From assembly GCA_905233895.1 (NCBI GenBank), contig CAJOFL010000002.1, positions 49,796 to 113,795 on the forward strand: a stretch of DNA of 64,000 nucleotides, given 5' to 3'. Below the pieces are notes generated by a model. That model did no database searches. It saw only the letters and a program-made list of their open reading frames with translations, and was not told the origin of the DNA. Shown here piece after piece: positions 18,088-27,922 of this stretch. Positions within the stretch are counted from its first letter, which is position 1. The number at the start of each line of letters is the position of its first letter. Made by a program: the position numbers and the translations under genes. Source of the stretch: an uncultured Bacteroidales bacterium. GTDB lineage: Bacteria > Bacteroidota > Bacteroidia > Bacteroidales > P3.

Positions 18088-20733
18088 TTACAAGGTGTCG
18101 CCAGTCTCGCTGCCGCCCTCTTTTGCACTGTTCTCAAGCTCCAGTTTACCGAAGCGGAGGGTGATACCTGCGCTAATGTATCTGCTGTTCAGCATTTTAT
18201 TGGTATTGGAGCCGAGGTAGTATGGGTTGGTGTTTTCGCTGCCGAATCCGTAGCGGGCACCCCAGTTGAAGAGGTCTTGAATGTTGACGAACACGGAAAG
18301 CTTGCGGTTAAAGAAATCGCTGCGGGCACCGATGTTGAACCAATAGCGCGCTTTGGTTTCAGTCATCAGGCTGATGGTGGGCGAGCTGTAGTTGAGCGAC
18401 ATGGTGACCTGATATTGGTTGTAAACCTTGGCCCAGGCGTTGATGCGGGCGCTCCACGACCACTTGTCGCGCTGGTCCACCTGATGCACACCGTCACGGT
18501 CGTACTCCATGCGGTAGCCGTAGTCGTAGAGGTTTGCGTAGAGGCGTACGTTGAAGAAGCCGGAGGGGCGGTAGGTCATATTGAGACTGGTTCCGTAGCG
18601 CCACGAGGTACCCATATTATATGGTATAGAGTAACTGACAATTCGGTCAAGATAGCTGTCCATCTCGGCGTCAAGCAGTGAACTAATCTCGTTGGTGCTC
18701 CATCGGCCGTAACCTTCAATGCCAACGTTGCCAAAGGTTGTGAAGAACTTCTGCCAACCGGTCTCGAGCGAGTGGGTGTAGCTGGCTTTGAGTCCGGTTG
18801 GGTTACCAGTGCGGTAGCTGTCCTCGCCGTAGATACGGAAGCTTGTCAGGTTCTCTTCGCCTGGGTGCGACATGCGCATCGAGTAGTTGAGCTTGAAGTT
18901 GTGCATGTCCTCGGTACGGTAGGTAAGGTGGATGGAGGGGCGGAACGAGTGGGTGAGGAAGGTGCTGTCGTCGGCCATGGGGTTGTCGCTGTAGCTGAAG
19001 TATGTGCGTTCAAGTCCGTATCCGAGACCGCTGCTGAGGGTGAATCCGCCCCAACGGTGGGTCCAGTTTACGTCGGCGCTCACCGAACTTTCCGCACCGT
19101 CAAAGTGGTAGGTGCGCAGTGTATCAATGGTGTTGAGGTTGAAGTCGTTGTATCGACGATAGTCGTTGTTCGTCACCTGGTGGCCGGCACGGAGACCGTA
19201 GCTCATCTCGCCGCTGGTGGAGTAGGGGCGGTTGTAGCGCACGTCGAGATCAGCGCCGTAATTGTAGTTGTTGGTCAGTAGGTATCGGTTCTCATCGTTT
19301 ACGGGAGTGATGTAGGCGGTGTAGGCGCGCTCGTACCATTCCTCGCTGGCGTTGTGCGACAAACGTGCGTTGAGTCCCATACGCAGGTTGTGGCCCTCGT
19401 TGTCGAACTTCTTGGTATAGTCGACACCGGCATGGGAGAACAGTGTTTGCGACTTCGTTGTGTCGTTGATTCCGTAGGCAATCGTGCCTGGGGTGTTGAT
19501 GTAGTATATCTGTTCGGTACTACGGTTGCTGATGCTGTTGTTCCAGTTTGCGAAGCCGCCGGCGTCGAACGAAATCTCCTGCATCGAGTCGATTTCATAG
19601 TTGAGGCTCATGAATATGTTGCCGCTGGGGCTGCCGCTGTTGCTGCGCGAGGTGTCGGTCTGGTACATGGTTGTGTCGAAATCCTCGCCCTGCACACCGC
19701 CGGCATGGTCTTGACGCTGCATCGACCAGCCTTCGCTCGAGTTCTTGCGGTAGGAATAACGGCCGCTGGCGAAGAGGTTGAAACTCAGCTTCTCCTTGGC
19801 CCACATGTAACTGACCCAGGGGCTTATGAAGGGTTGGTTCGAGCCGTTGACGCCGAACGATACGAATTGGTTGCTCTTGATGTGGGCGGTGGTGACGATA
19901 TTGATGACTGCTTCAGCGTCGGTAGCGTACTTTGCCGAGGGGTTTGTGATGGTCTCGATACGGGCGAGGGCATTGGCGGGAAGGGTCTGGAGGTAGGTTT
20001 TGAGGTTCTCTTCGGTCAGTTTTGAGGGCTTGTCGTTAATCCAAATCTCGACGCTGGAAACGCCTCGTAGTGTGATATTTCCCTCAACGTCAACCTCTAC
20101 GCCGGGGGCGTTCTGGAGGGCGTCCTCAGTGGTACCGGTCTGTATCGACGGGTCTTCGCTGACGTTGTATATCATTTTCTCGCCGTCCATCGCATACAGG
20201 GGGCGTTCGGCGGTGACGGTCACCTCGTTCAGGGTCTGCGAACCGGGTTTCACCTTGAGGGTGCCGAGGGCGGTATTGTTCTCGACAGTGAATGGAACCA
20301 TCAGTTTCTGGTAGCCAATGGCGGTGACACGCAGGATGTATGCGCCGGCCGGAATGCCTTGAATCTCGAAGAGTCCGTCGAGGTTGGTGGGTGCACCTTT
20401 GACGAATGCCGAGTCGGCCGAGTCGAGAACGGCCACGTTGACGTAGGACAGGAACTCGCCGCTGACCGAGTCACGCAGCGAACCGACCACCTTGAAGGTG
20501 TCGCCTTCCTTGACTTTTTTCTTCTGTTTGACCTGACTAGCCTTAGGGTCGTTCTGCTGCTGGTTCCAGTCCTGACCTGGGCGCGGAGGACGGCCGCCTG
20601 GGAAGTTGCCGCCTCCCGGAGGACGACCGCCGGGGAATCCTCCCGGGCCGCCGGGTTGAGCCTCGCACCACGAGGCCGAAACTATTACCATGGCAACCAG
20701 TGCCATAATACGCAGAAAATTAGTTCTTTTCAT
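18088..20733 (-). CDS. TonB-dependent-receptor-like outer-membrane protein
   Basis: 881 residues. Signal peptide (MKRTNFLRIMALVAMVIVSASWCEA). Then a Pro/Gly-rich segment (residues about 26-60, repeats of GGRPPGGGNFPG type), then a carboxypeptidase-regulatory-like domain (VVGSLRDSVSGEFLSYVNVAVLD ... AGAYILRVTAIGYQKLMV). A plug domain follows (QTLNEVTVTAERPLYAMDGEKMIYNV ... LRGVSSVEIWINDKPS), then a long beta-barrel with alternating aromatic strands. No SusD partner is next to it, so it is not an obvious glycan-uptake pair. It belongs to the outer-membrane beta-barrel family often called OMP_b-brl_3. The substrate is unknown. The N-terminal PGG repeats are uncommon and could form a flexible periplasmic spacer. 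Confidence 0.87.
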   Translation of the reverse strand: MKRTNFLRIMALVAMVIVSASWCEAQPGGPGGFPGGRPPGGGNFPGGRPPRPGQDWNQQQNDPKASQVKQKKKVKEGDTFKVVGSLRDSVSGEFLSYVNVAVLDSADSAFVKGAPTNLDGLFEIQGIPAGAYILRVTAIGYQKLMVPFTVENNTALGTLKVKPGSQTLNEVTVTAERPLYAMDGEKMIYNVSEDPSIQTGTTEDALQNAPGVEVDVEGNITLRGVSSVEIWINDKPSKLTEENLKTYLQTLPANALARIETITNPSAKYATDAEAVINIVTTAHIKSNQFVSFGVNGSNQPFISPWVSYMWAKEKLSFNLFASGRYSYRKNSSEGWSMQRQDHAGGVQGEDFDTTMYQTDTSRSNSGSPSGNIFMSLNYEIDSMQEISFDAGGFANWNNSISNRSTEQIYYINTPGTIAYGINDTTKSQTLFSHAGVDYTKKFDNEGHNLRMGLNARLSHNASEEWYERAYTAYITPVNDENRYLLTNNYNYGADLDVRYNRPYSTSGEMSYGLRAGHQVTNNDYRRYNDFNLNTIDTLRTYHFDGAESSVSADVNWTHRWGGFTLSSGLGYGLERTYFSYSDNPMADDSTFLTHSFRPSIHLTYRTEDMHNFKLNYSMRMSHPGEENLTSFRIYGEDSYRTGNPTGLKASYTHSLETGWQKFFTTFGNVGIEGYGRWSTNEISSLLDAEMDSYLDRIVSYSIPYNMGTSWRYGTSLNMTYRPSGFFNVRLYANLYDYGYRMEYDRDGVHQVDQRDKWSWSARINAWAKVYNQYQVTMSLNYSSPTISLMTETKARYWFNIGARSDFFNRKLSVFVNIQDLFNWGARYGFGSENTNPYYLGSNTNKMLNSRYISAGITLRFGKLELENSAKEGGSETGDTL

Positions 20734-20972
20734 ATATTGCAGTTTTCTTATAGTTTGTTTTGATACTTATTTTGTACTTCTTGCCGACGGAATATTGCAA
20801 GTTCAAAAAAAATTTTTTGAGATAAATTTTGGGTTCGGAAATGTTAAAATTGGGGTGTTGAAAACTCATTTTTGGCAGTCGGACAAAAATTTTTTGAGTA
20901 AAAATATTGATTTGTAATATTTTGGTAATTAGTGTGTTATGAAGATGATTTAACATAATTCGCTGATTCTCT

Positions 20973-21016
20973 GTATCAACGCCTGATCAACGCCGTATCA
21001 ACGCCTGATCAACGCC
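20973..21016. repeat. 11-bp array TGATCAACGCC, four units
   Basis: GTATCAACGCC, TGATCAACGCC, GTATCAACGCC, TGATCAACGCC, then TGCCC. A matching array occurs at 50570-50602. Both sit 60-100 bp upstream of a promoter. Confidence 0.8.
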
Positions 21017-21072
21017 TGCCCTTCTTCGGGCCTCCTGAAATGTTAAAATACGCACGGTTCAAAAAAAAGTTG

Positions 21073-21080
21073 TATCTTTG
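21073..21080 (+). promoter_or_regulatory. -7 promoter element (TATCTTTG) for bamD
   Basis: TATCTTTG ends only 6 bp before the bamD ATG at 21087, so the mRNA should have almost no leader. Confidence 0.7.
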
Positions 21081-21086
21081 CACCTT

Positions 21087-21890
21087 ATGAATAAGGTGAA
21101 AATAATCGCCACAATCTGTGCAATATGCTGGTTGTCGGTGAGTTGCAGTAATGTTGACAAGGTGCTGAAAAGCAACGATATCGAGGCGAAGTACGCTGCC
21201 GCGATGAAATACTACGAGGAGAACAGTTTCTCGAAGGCCATCCAGTTGTTCGAGAACCTCACCCTCTACTATCGTGGCAAGGAACATGCCGAAGATATCG
21301 CCTGGTACTATGCCCAGTCGCTCTACAAGGAGAAGGACTATTTCACCGCAAGTTACCAGTTCAAGCGCTATGCCCGCCAGTTCCCCTACAGCGAGCGCGT
21401 CGAGGAGGCCACCTATATGTCGGCCTACTGCAAGTACCTCGATTCGCCTGCCTACTCGCTCGACCAGCACCTCACCAAGGAGGCCATCGAGGAGTTTGAG
21501 AGCTTCGCCGAGCGCTGGCCCCGCAGCCTCCACATGCCGGAGGTTAACAGTTACCTTGACGAGATGCGTGCCAAGCTGGTCAAGAAGGACTATGAACTTG
21601 CCTACGGCTACTACTTCATCGAGGAGTACCACGCCGCCTACGAGAGTTTCAAGCAGTTCCTCAACCTCTACCCCGACGCCGAGCAGCGTGAGGAGGCCAT
21701 GTTCTACATGCTTCGCAGCGGCTACCTCTATGCCGACAACAGCCGTGAGGAACGTCGCCGCGAGCGCCTTCAGCAGGTGGTGGGCGACTTCGACCGCTTC
21801 AGCAGCACCTTCGCCAACTCTGTCCACATGGCCGAGGCCCAGGACATCTACACTCGTGCCCGCGCCGCGCTGGCCGAGATGGAGAAATGA
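21087..21890 (+). CDS. bamD: Outer-membrane assembly lipoprotein BamD
   Basis: 267 residues. Lipoprotein of the BAM complex that folds barrel proteins into the outer membrane. The lipobox WLSVSC gives Cys21 or so as lipidation site. TPR-type helix pairs follow: YAAAMKYYEENSFSKAIQLFENL, AWYYAQSLYKEKDYFTASYQFKRYARQFP, EYHAAYESFKQFLNLYPDAEQREEA. The start at 21087 keeps the signal peptide intact and sits immediately after the promoter, implying a leaderless or near-leaderless message. It heads the run bamD-rpoZ-coaBC-mltD-uvrA, the first three of which are a conserved Bacteroidales neighbourhood. Confidence 0.92.
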   Translation: MNKVKIIATICAICWLSVSCSNVDKVLKSNDIEAKYAAAMKYYEENSFSKAIQLFENLTLYYRGKEHAEDIAWYYAQSLYKEKDYFTASYQFKRYARQFPYSERVEEATYMSAYCKYLDSPAYSLDQHLTKEAIEEFESFAERWPRSLHMPEVNSYLDEMRAKLVKKDYELAYGYYFIEEYHAAYESFKQFLNLYPDAEQREEAMFYMLRSGYLYADNSREERRRERLQQVVGDFDRFSSTFANSVHMAEAQDIYTRARAALAEMEK

Positions 21891-21921
21891 GAAATGTTTA
21901 AGAAAAACACAAAATAACAAT

Positions 21922-22293
21922 ATGGAAGAGAAGAAAAAGGTTATCAACACCACCATTACCCGCAACACCGGCCTGTTCAGCGACATGACCGGCAACATCT
22001 ACGAGACCGTCGCCGTGCTCACCAAGCGCGCCAACCAGATCGCCGTCGAGGAGAAGAAAGAGCTCCACAGCAAAATCGAGGACTTCCGCAGCAGCACCGA
22101 CGCCCTTGACGAGATGTTCGAGAACCGTGAGCAGGTCGACCTCGTCCGCCGCTACGAGCGCCAGCCCAAACCCACTCTCGAGGCCACCGAGGAATACCTC
22201 GAAGGCGATATCTACTACCGCAACCCCGCCAAGGAAAACCGTCAGGCTCAGCGTCTGGCCGAGCTTGAAGACCAGGTGATTAAGGAGATGTAA
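21922..22293 (+). CDS. rpoZ: RNA polymerase omega subunit, Rpb6-like
   Basis: 123 residues beginning MEEKKKVINTTITRNTG. The core ETVAVLTKRANQIAVEEKKELHSKIEDF matches the Rpb6/omega fold that helps assemble the beta-prime subunit. It has a charged Bacteroidota-type C-terminal extension (EYLEGDIYYRNPAKENRQ). It lies 31 bp after bamD and 2 bp before coaBC. The frame extends upstream through bamD without a stop, but that extension is out of frame with BamD and not coding. Confidence 0.88.
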   Translation: MEEKKKVINTTITRNTGLFSDMTGNIYETVAVLTKRANQIAVEEKKELHSKIEDFRSSTDALDEMFENREQVDLVRRYERQPKPTLEATEEYLEGDIYYRNPAKENRQAQRLAELEDQVIKEM

Positions 22294-22295
22294 CG

Positions 22296-23465
22296 ATGAA
22301 TATCGTTGTCGGTATCACGGGCGGTATCGCGGCCTACAAGGCACCCGAACTGGTGCGCCTGCTTGTGAAGGCGGGCCACGAGGTGCGCTGTGCCGCCACG
22401 GAACATGCGCTGCAGTTCGTCACCCGTGTCACCCTCGAGACCGTCAGCCAGCATCCCCTCTATTCCGATCTCTTCGCCACTGGCGGCACCGAGCATATCT
22501 CAGTCCGCGAATGGGCCGACATGGTCGTTGTGGCCCCCGCCACCGCCAACTGTATCGGCAAACTGGCCTCCGGCATAGCCGACGACGCGCTTTCCACCCT
22601 TCTTGTGGCTATGCCCCCCGAGCGAATCCTGCTCGCGCCGGCCATGAACAGCGGCATGTGGCTCAATCCGGCCGTCCAGCGCAACGTCCAGACCCTGCAA
22701 GGGTGGGGCGTCTGCACCGTGGGCCCTGCCGAAGGCGAACTCGCCTGTGGCACCTCCGGCCCCGGCCGCATGGCCGAACCCGTGGAGATTGTGAATGCAA
22801 TATCAAATGGCCACTTGCCACTGGCCGCTCAGCGTTGGCTCGTCACCGCCGGCCCCACCTATGAGAAGATAGACTCCGTCCGCTTCATTGGCAACTACTC
22901 CAGCGGCAAGATGGGCTTCGCCCTTGCCCAGGCACTGGCCGATGCCGGCGCCGAGGTGGAACTGGTCACAGGCCCCACCGCTTTGAGCATATCGACGAAT
23001 AAACATATCAACGTCCACCGTGTGGAATCGGCCCGCGAGATGCACGCCGCCGCCACCGCCCTCTTCCCGCAGTGCCGCGGGGCCATCCTCTCTGCCGCCG
23101 TGGCCGACTACCGGCCCGCCGAGCAGGCCGACCACAAACTCAAGAAGCAGGGCGACGAGGGCATGACCCTCCGCCTGGTGCAGAACCCCGACATCCTGGC
23201 CACCCTCGGCGGCATGAAGACCGACAGCCAGACCCTCGTCGGCTTCGCCCTCGAGACCGACCACGAGCTGGAGAATGCCGAGAAGAAACTTGCGAAGAAG
23301 AACCTTGACTATATAGTCCTCAACTCGCTCCGCGACGAAGGTGCAGGCTTCGGGGTCGACACCAACAAGGTGACCATCCTCTCGCGCGACGGCAGTCACT
23401 GCGAAAGCCCACTGATGTCGAAGAAAGAGGTGGCCCGCCTGATAGTGGAAACGGTTGCTCCATAA
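22296..23465 (+). CDS. coaBC: Bifunctional phosphopantothenoylcysteine decarboxylase / synthetase
   Basis: 389 residues. Two steps of coenzyme A synthesis: CTP-dependent joining of phosphopantothenate with cysteine, then decarboxylation. The N-terminal flavoprotein CoaC half has GITGGIAAYKAPELVR, VVAPATANCIGKLASGIADD and the MNSGMW substrate clamp. The C-terminal CoaB half starts near residue 180 with VTAGPTYEKIDSVRFIGNYSSGKMG, followed by SAAVADYRP. It is complete and typical in length, and follows rpoZ by two bases. Confidence 0.97.
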   Translation: MNIVVGITGGIAAYKAPELVRLLVKAGHEVRCAATEHALQFVTRVTLETVSQHPLYSDLFATGGTEHISVREWADMVVVAPATANCIGKLASGIADDALSTLLVAMPPERILLAPAMNSGMWLNPAVQRNVQTLQGWGVCTVGPAEGELACGTSGPGRMAEPVEIVNAISNGHLPLAAQRWLVTAGPTYEKIDSVRFIGNYSSGKMGFALAQALADAGAEVELVTGPTALSISTNKHINVHRVESAREMHAAATALFPQCRGAILSAAVADYRPAEQADHKLKKQGDEGMTLRLVQNPDILATLGGMKTDSQTLVGFALETDHELENAEKKLAKKNLDYIVLNSLRDEGAGFGVDTNKVTILSRDGSHCESPLMSKKEVARLIVETVAP

Positions 23466-23482
23466 CTCCTTACTCGAAAAGA

Positions 23483-24457
23483 ATGAAAAAGCTGTCCATC
23501 ATCGCCATCATACTGGCCTCTGTGGCAATCGCCGGCGAGGCCTTTATTTTCGCCACCCACAAGGATCGTTCCGAGGAGGTGCACCAGCAGGCCATCCGTG
23601 CCGATTACCGCGTTTACGCCCCCTCCATACCCGACTCGCTGACCCTTTGCGGCGAGCGGGTGCCGCTCGACATCTACTACGTCCGCGAAGGGCTTGACCG
23701 CGAGCTGGTCAGCAACATGTACTACCAGTCGAACACGCTCTTCAACATCAAGCGCGCCGTGCGCTACTTCCCCGTCATCGAACGGATACTGAAGGAGGAA
23801 CGTGTTCCCGAGGACATGAAGTACCTCTGCGTCATCGAGAGCGGACTGCAGTGTGTCACCTCGCCCGCCGGGGCGCAGGGATGGTGGCAGTTCATGAAAA
23901 CTACGGGGCAGAAATACGGCCTCGAGGTGAACGACGACGTGGACATGCGCAACCACCTCGAGCAGTCGACACATGCCGCTTGCCGCTACCTGAAAGACCT
24001 CCGTCAGCAGTTTGGCAGCTGGACCGCCGCCGCTGCCGCCTACAACTGCGGCGAGAACGGCCTCGCGCGTCGCTTCACCAACCAGAAGCAGAAGTCCTAC
24101 TACGACCTCTACCTCAACCGTGAAACCTCGCGCTACGTCTACCGCATCCTCGCCCTCAAACTCATCATGCAGCATCCGCAGGACTATGGCTACTACGTGC
24201 GCCGCTGCGACGCCTACCCCGTGCTGCCCACCGAGGAGGTGGAACTCTCGGGCCAGAACGTCGATATCGTCCAGTTCGCCATCGACAACGGCACCTCCTA
24301 CAAGATGCTCCGCACCCTCAACCCCTGGATTGCCACCGACACCTTCAAGAACAAGGCCGGCAAGACCTACAAGGTTCAGATACCCACCAAGAACGGCACC
24401 GTCTACAATCACATAGTGAAAGGCCGCCACGACGCCACCCTCATCGAAAGCATATAA
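23483..24457 (+). CDS. Membrane-anchored lytic transglycosylase, MltD-like
   Basis: 324 residues. An N-terminal hydrophobic anchor (IIAIILASVAIAGEAFIFA) is followed by an SLT domain (about 80-225): LKYLCVIESG-type motif with catalytic Glu in YLCVIESGLQ, SPAGAQGWWQFM, and WTAAAAAYNCGENG. A LysM-like C-terminal module (residues about 255-310: VDIVQFAIDNGTSYKMLRTLNPWI ... KTYKVQIP) binds peptidoglycan. It cleaves peptidoglycan glycan strands in the periplasm. The stop codon overlaps the ATG of the next gene by one base. Confidence 0.9.
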   Translation: MKKLSIIAIILASVAIAGEAFIFATHKDRSEEVHQQAIRADYRVYAPSIPDSLTLCGERVPLDIYYVREGLDRELVSNMYYQSNTLFNIKRAVRYFPVIERILKEERVPEDMKYLCVIESGLQCVTSPAGAQGWWQFMKTTGQKYGLEVNDDVDMRNHLEQSTHAACRYLKDLRQQFGSWTAAAAAYNCGENGLARRFTNQKQKSYYDLYLNRETSRYVYRILALKLIMQHPQDYGYYVRRCDAYPVLPTEEVELSGQNVDIVQFAIDNGTSYKMLRTLNPWIATDTFKNKAGKTYKVQIPTKNGTVYNHIVKGRHDATLIESI

Positions 24458-27297
24458 TGGGCAACGACAATAGCATCAGGATATTAGGTGCGCGGGAACA
24501 CAACCTGCAGAACGTCAACCTCGAGATTCCGAGGGGCGAGCTGGTGGTGTTCACCGGATGCAGCGGCAGCGGCAAGTCGTCGCTGGCGTTCGACACCATC
24601 CATGCCGAAGGGCAGCGTCGCTATATGGAGACCTTCTCGGCCTACGCGCGTCACTTCATAGGCAATATGAAACGCCCTGATGTCGACCTTATCGAAGGTC
24701 TCTCGCCAGTTATTGCCATCGAGCAGAAAAGCACCACCAACAATCCCCGCTCCACCGTCGGCACCATTACCGACACCTACGACTTCCTCCGCCTCCTCTA
24801 TGCCCGCATAGGTAAAGCCTACTCGCTCGACACGGGGAAGCCCATGGTAAAGTACAGCGAGGAGAAGATTCTAGACCTTATCGGTACGGAATACAACGGC
24901 AAGGATGTCATGGTGCTGGCACCGCTGGTCAAAGGCCGCAAGGGTCACTACCGCGAACTCTTCGAGCAGGTGGCCAAGAAAGGCTTCCTCAAGGTGAGGG
25001 TCGACGGCGAAGTGCGTGAACTGACCTACAAGATGCAGGTCGACCGCTACAAGACCCACGATATCGAACTGGTTGTCGACCGACTGCGTGTCGGACGCGA
25101 TGCCAAGCGGCTCCGCGAGGCCGTCCAGTCGGCATTCCGGCAAGGCAAGGGGGTGCTGATGATACTCTCCGGCGGCGAGGTGCGCCACTACAGCCGTATG
25201 CTTATGGACCCCGACACGGGCCTTTCCTATCCCGAGCCAGAGCCTAACACATTCTCGTTCAACTCGCCCTATGGCGCTTGCCCCCACTGCAACGGCCTGG
25301 GCGAAGTGGCGCAGATTGACATGCAGAAGCTTATCCCCGACCCGAAGAAGAGCATACGCGAAGGCGCCATAGAGGTGTTGGGCAAGTATTCCTCCACCAA
25401 CTACGTCTACCGCAAGCTGGAACTGATGGGCAGGCATTATGGATTTACCCTTGACGAACCATTTGCCGACCTCGGCGAGGATGCCGTCAACGCCATCCTC
25501 TATGGCTCGGCGGGCTTCACAGGCATCGAAGACCCTGAAGACCCTGGCTACCTCAGTGGTTTTCAGGGCATCGTGAACTATATCTCCTCGCTCAGTTCGG
25601 AGGAAAGCCCGGCGGCATTGCAGAAATGGGCCGCATCGTTCATGAATACCGTTCCTTGCCCCCACTGCCACGGTCATCGCCTGAAACCGGAAGCCTTGGC
25701 ATTCAGGATATTGGATAAGAATATCGGCGACCTCGCCGACATGGACCTTCTCGAACTCGAGGAGTGGCTCCGCGCCCTCGAGCCTCAACTCGATAGTCGT
25801 GACGCTGCTGTGGCACATGACGTGCTAGGCGAGATATTGAAACGCCTCTCGTTCCTGAACAACGTGGGTGTTGGCTACCTCTCGATGAACCGCAGTGCCC
25901 GGTCGCTCTCCGGCGGAGAGGCGCAGCGTATCAGATTGGCTACCCAGATTGGTTCCCAGTTGGTCAATGTGCTGTATATCCTTGACGAACCTTCCATCGG
26001 CTTGCATCAGCGCGACAACCGTCGCCTTATAGCCAGCCTGCAACAACTGCGTGACTTGGGCAACAGCGTCATCGTTGTCGAACACGACCGCGACATGATG
26101 CTCGCCGCCGACTATCTGGTGGATATTGGCCCCGGCGCCGGACTCCACGGTGGCAAGATTCTTTTTGCCGGAAGCCTTAAAGGCGTTAAGGATCTTAAAA
26201 ACATAAAGGACCCTTCGCTCACCCTCCAGTATCTCTCGCGCAAGCGCGATATCCAACTTCCCCAGCGCCGTTCCGTCGAAGGACGTGGACATCTGGTGCT
26301 CAGTGGTGCGCGTGGCAATAACCTCAAGAGTGTGACCCTCGACATTCCGCTCGGCCTATTCGTTTGTGTGACTGGAGTTTCCGGCAGCGGCAAGTCCACC
26401 CTCATCAACGACACCCTCCAGCCCATCCTCTCGCAGCATTTCTACCGTTCCTTACGCGCTCCGTTGCCCTACGATTCCATAATCGGTGTGGACCAGATTG
26501 ACAAGGTAATCCAGATTGACCAGAGCCCCATCGGGCGCACCCCGCGCTCCAACCCCGCCACCTATGTCGGCATCTTCGACGATATCCGTCGCCTTTTCGC
26601 CGAACTTCCTTCGGCTCGCATCCGTGGCTACAAACCCGGCCGCTTCTCGTTCAATGTCAGCGGCGGCCGCTGTGAGCACTGCAAAGGGGCCGGTCTGCGC
26701 ACTATCGAGATGAACTTCCTGCCCGACGTCTATGTTCAGTGCGAGGTCTGTGGCGGCAAACGCTATAATCGTGAGACCCTTGAGATACGCTACCGTGGCA
26801 AGTCCATCTCCGACGTGCTCGACATGACGGTGGCCGATGCGGTGGAATTCTTCGATGCCTATCCTAAGCTGAAGCGCAAGCTGCAGACCCTCTGTGACGT
26901 GGGTCTGGGCTATATCACCCTCGGCCAGCAAAGTACCACCCTCAGCGGTGGTGAAGCGCAGCGTGTGAAACTCGCCACCGAACTTTCCCGTACCGATACC
27001 GGGAGTACACTTTACATCCTCGACGAGCCCACCACCGGACTCCACTTCGAGGACATCCGTGTGCTGCTCAGTGTCTTGCAGCGTCTTGTCGACAAGGGCA
27101 ATACTGTCCTTGTCATCGAACACAACATGGATGTCATCAAAAGTGCCGACTGGGTCATCGACCTCGGCCCCGACGGCGGCCGTGCCGGCGGCGAGATAGT
27201 ATGCTGCGGCACCCCCGAGCAGCTAGCATCACAGGAACGTGGCTTCACAGGCCGTTTTCTCCGCGAGGAGTTGGAGGCCATGGGGAAAGGCTGTTGA
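24457..27297 (+). CDS. uvrA: Excinuclease ABC subunit A (second UvrA protein)
   Basis: 946 residues, complete. Walker [10 protein letters not shown], zinc pairs [30 protein letters not shown], second Walker [10 protein letters not shown], second zinc module [30 protein letters not shown]. All key residues of both ATPase halves are present, so both UvrA copies in this window should be active; which is the main repair protein is not decidable here. Between the two halves (about residue 573-585) a Lys/Leu/Asp stretch [12 protein letters not shown] is encoded by a 9-bp repeat array that is shared with purL. Translation is coupled to the upstream transglycosylase (TAATG). Confidence 0.96.
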   Translation: MGNDNSIRILGAREHNLQNVNLEIPRGELVVFTGCSGSGKSSLAFDTIHAEGQRRYMETFSAYARHFIGNMKRPDVDLIEGLSPVIAIEQKSTTNNPRSTVGTITDTYDFLRLLYARIGKAYSLDTGKPMVKYSEEKILDLIGTEYNGKDVMVLAPLVKGRKGHYRELFEQVAKKGFLKVRVDGEVRELTYKMQVDRYKTHDIELVVDRLRVGRDAKRLREAVQSAFRQGKGVLMILSGGEVRHYSRMLMDPDTGLSYPEPEPNTFSFNSPYGACPHCNGLGEVAQIDMQKLIPDPKKSIREGAIEVLGKYSSTNYVYRKLELMGRHYGFTLDEPFADLGEDAVNAILYGSAGFTGIEDPEDPGYLSGFQGIVNYISSLSSEESPAALQKWAASFMNTVPCPHCHGHRLKPEALAFRILDKNIGDLADMDLLELEEWLRALEPQLDSRDAAVAHDVLGEILKRLSFLNNVGVGYLSMNRSARSLSGGEAQRIRLATQIGSQLVNVLYILDEPSIGLHQRDNRRLIASLQQLRDLGNSVIVVEHDRDMMLAADYLVDIGPGAGLHGGKILFAGSLKGVKDLKNIKDPSLTLQYLSRKRDIQLPQRRSVEGRGHLVLSGARGNNLKSVTLDIPLGLFVCVTGVSGSGKSTLINDTLQPILSQHFYRSLRAPLPYDSIIGVDQIDKVIQIDQSPIGRTPRSNPATYVGIFDDIRRLFAELPSARIRGYKPGRFSFNVSGGRCEHCKGAGLRTIEMNFLPDVYVQCEVCGGKRYNRETLEIRYRGKSISDVLDMTVADAVEFFDAYPKLKRKLQTLCDVGLGYITLGQQSTTLSGGEAQRVKLATELSRTDTGSTLYILDEPTTGLHFEDIRVLLSVLQRLVDKGNTVLVIEHNMDVIKSADWVIDLGPDGGRAGGEIVCCGTPEQLASQERGFTGRFLREELEAMGKGC
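26174..26211. repeat. 9-bp array (CTTAAAGGC) inside the second uvrA
   Basis: Units CTTAAAGGC, GTTAAGGAT, CTTAAAAAC, ATAAAGGAC in frame. The 18-mer at 26175-26192 (CCTTAAAGGCGTTAAGGA) matches 17 of 18 bases of 30850-30867 in purL. Confidence 0.75.
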
Positions 27298-27329
27298 AAA
27301 CTTATTTTTATATATTCGCGCAAAATTTG

Positions 27330-27337
27330 TATTTTTG
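27330..27337 (+). promoter_or_regulatory. -7 promoter element (TATTTTTG) for the plsC-like gene
   Basis: TATTTTTG ends 9 bp before the ATG at 27347, leaving a predicted leader of only a few nucleotides. Confidence 0.65.
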
Positions 27338-27346
27338 CAGCGGAAT

Positions 27347-27907
27347 ATGAAACGAATCTGGATAGCCATAGTCAAGCTCTTCGGCTGGTGTTTGCTGTTG
27401 CCTGCAAAGGGCGAACGGCCCGAGTTGAAGCGCTGTGTATTTGCTGTTGCACCCCACACGGCAGTGTCAGATTTCCTTGTCGGAGCCGCCTATTTGTGGC
27501 AGTTGGATGTCAACGGCCGGATTTTTATCAAGAAAGAATTCTTCCGTTGGCCCCTCGGTGGGTTGCTCCGTAGGCTGGGTGCCATACCTATCGACCGTGG
27601 CAACCGCCACAATGACATGGTCGGTACCGCCGTGCGCGAGTTCGCCAAAGGTGATGGCTTGGCAATCGTCATAACCCCCGAGGCTACCCGCAAGCCGGTA
27701 CGCCGCTGGAAGCGTGGCTTCTGGGAGATAGCGCGACAGGCGGGTGTGCCGATTGTTCCGGCATATATCGATTTCAGTCGCAAGGAGGTGGGCATCTTCG
27801 ACGCATTCCAGCCTACAGACGACTACGAGGCCGATGTGCAGTATATCCGCAGCCTCTACCGCAAAGAGATGGCCAAACGGCCCGACCAATTCATAGAGTT
27901 AAACTAA
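27347..27907 (+). CDS. 1-acyl-glycerol-3-phosphate acyltransferase-like protein (PlsC family)
   Basis: 186 residues, short for the family. HTAVSD (block I, HX4D) near residue 37, FFRWPLGGLLRRLGAIPIDRGN (blocks II) and VITPEATRKPVRRWKRGF (block III, here PEATR in place of PEGTR). Such proteins acylate lysophospholipids at the inner face of the membrane; small forms in Bacteroidota are often annotated only as acyltransferases. The start is at 27347, just after the promoter; upstream codons overlap the end of uvrA. It is probably co-transcribed with purL, 15 bp downstream. Confidence 0.82.
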   Translation: MKRIWIAIVKLFGWCLLLPAKGERPELKRCVFAVAPHTAVSDFLVGAAYLWQLDVNGRIFIKKEFFRWPLGGLLRRLGAIPIDRGNRHNDMVGTAVREFAKGDGLAIVITPEATRKPVRRWKRGFWEIARQAGVPIVPAYIDFSRKEVGIFDAFQPTDDYEADVQYIRSLYRKEMAKRPDQFIELN

Positions 27908-27922
27908 AAAAATATAAACAAC

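Larger units (their letters stand above)
20734..21086. other. 353-bp divergent spacer, AT-rich, no gene
   Basis: Separates the outer-membrane receptor (minus) from bamD (plus). It holds a direct repeat AATTTTTTGAG (20812-20822 and 20888-20898), the TATCAACGCC array and the bamD promoter. No clear TAnnTTTG box for the receptor gene was found, so its expression may need another sigma factor. Confidence 0.5.
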
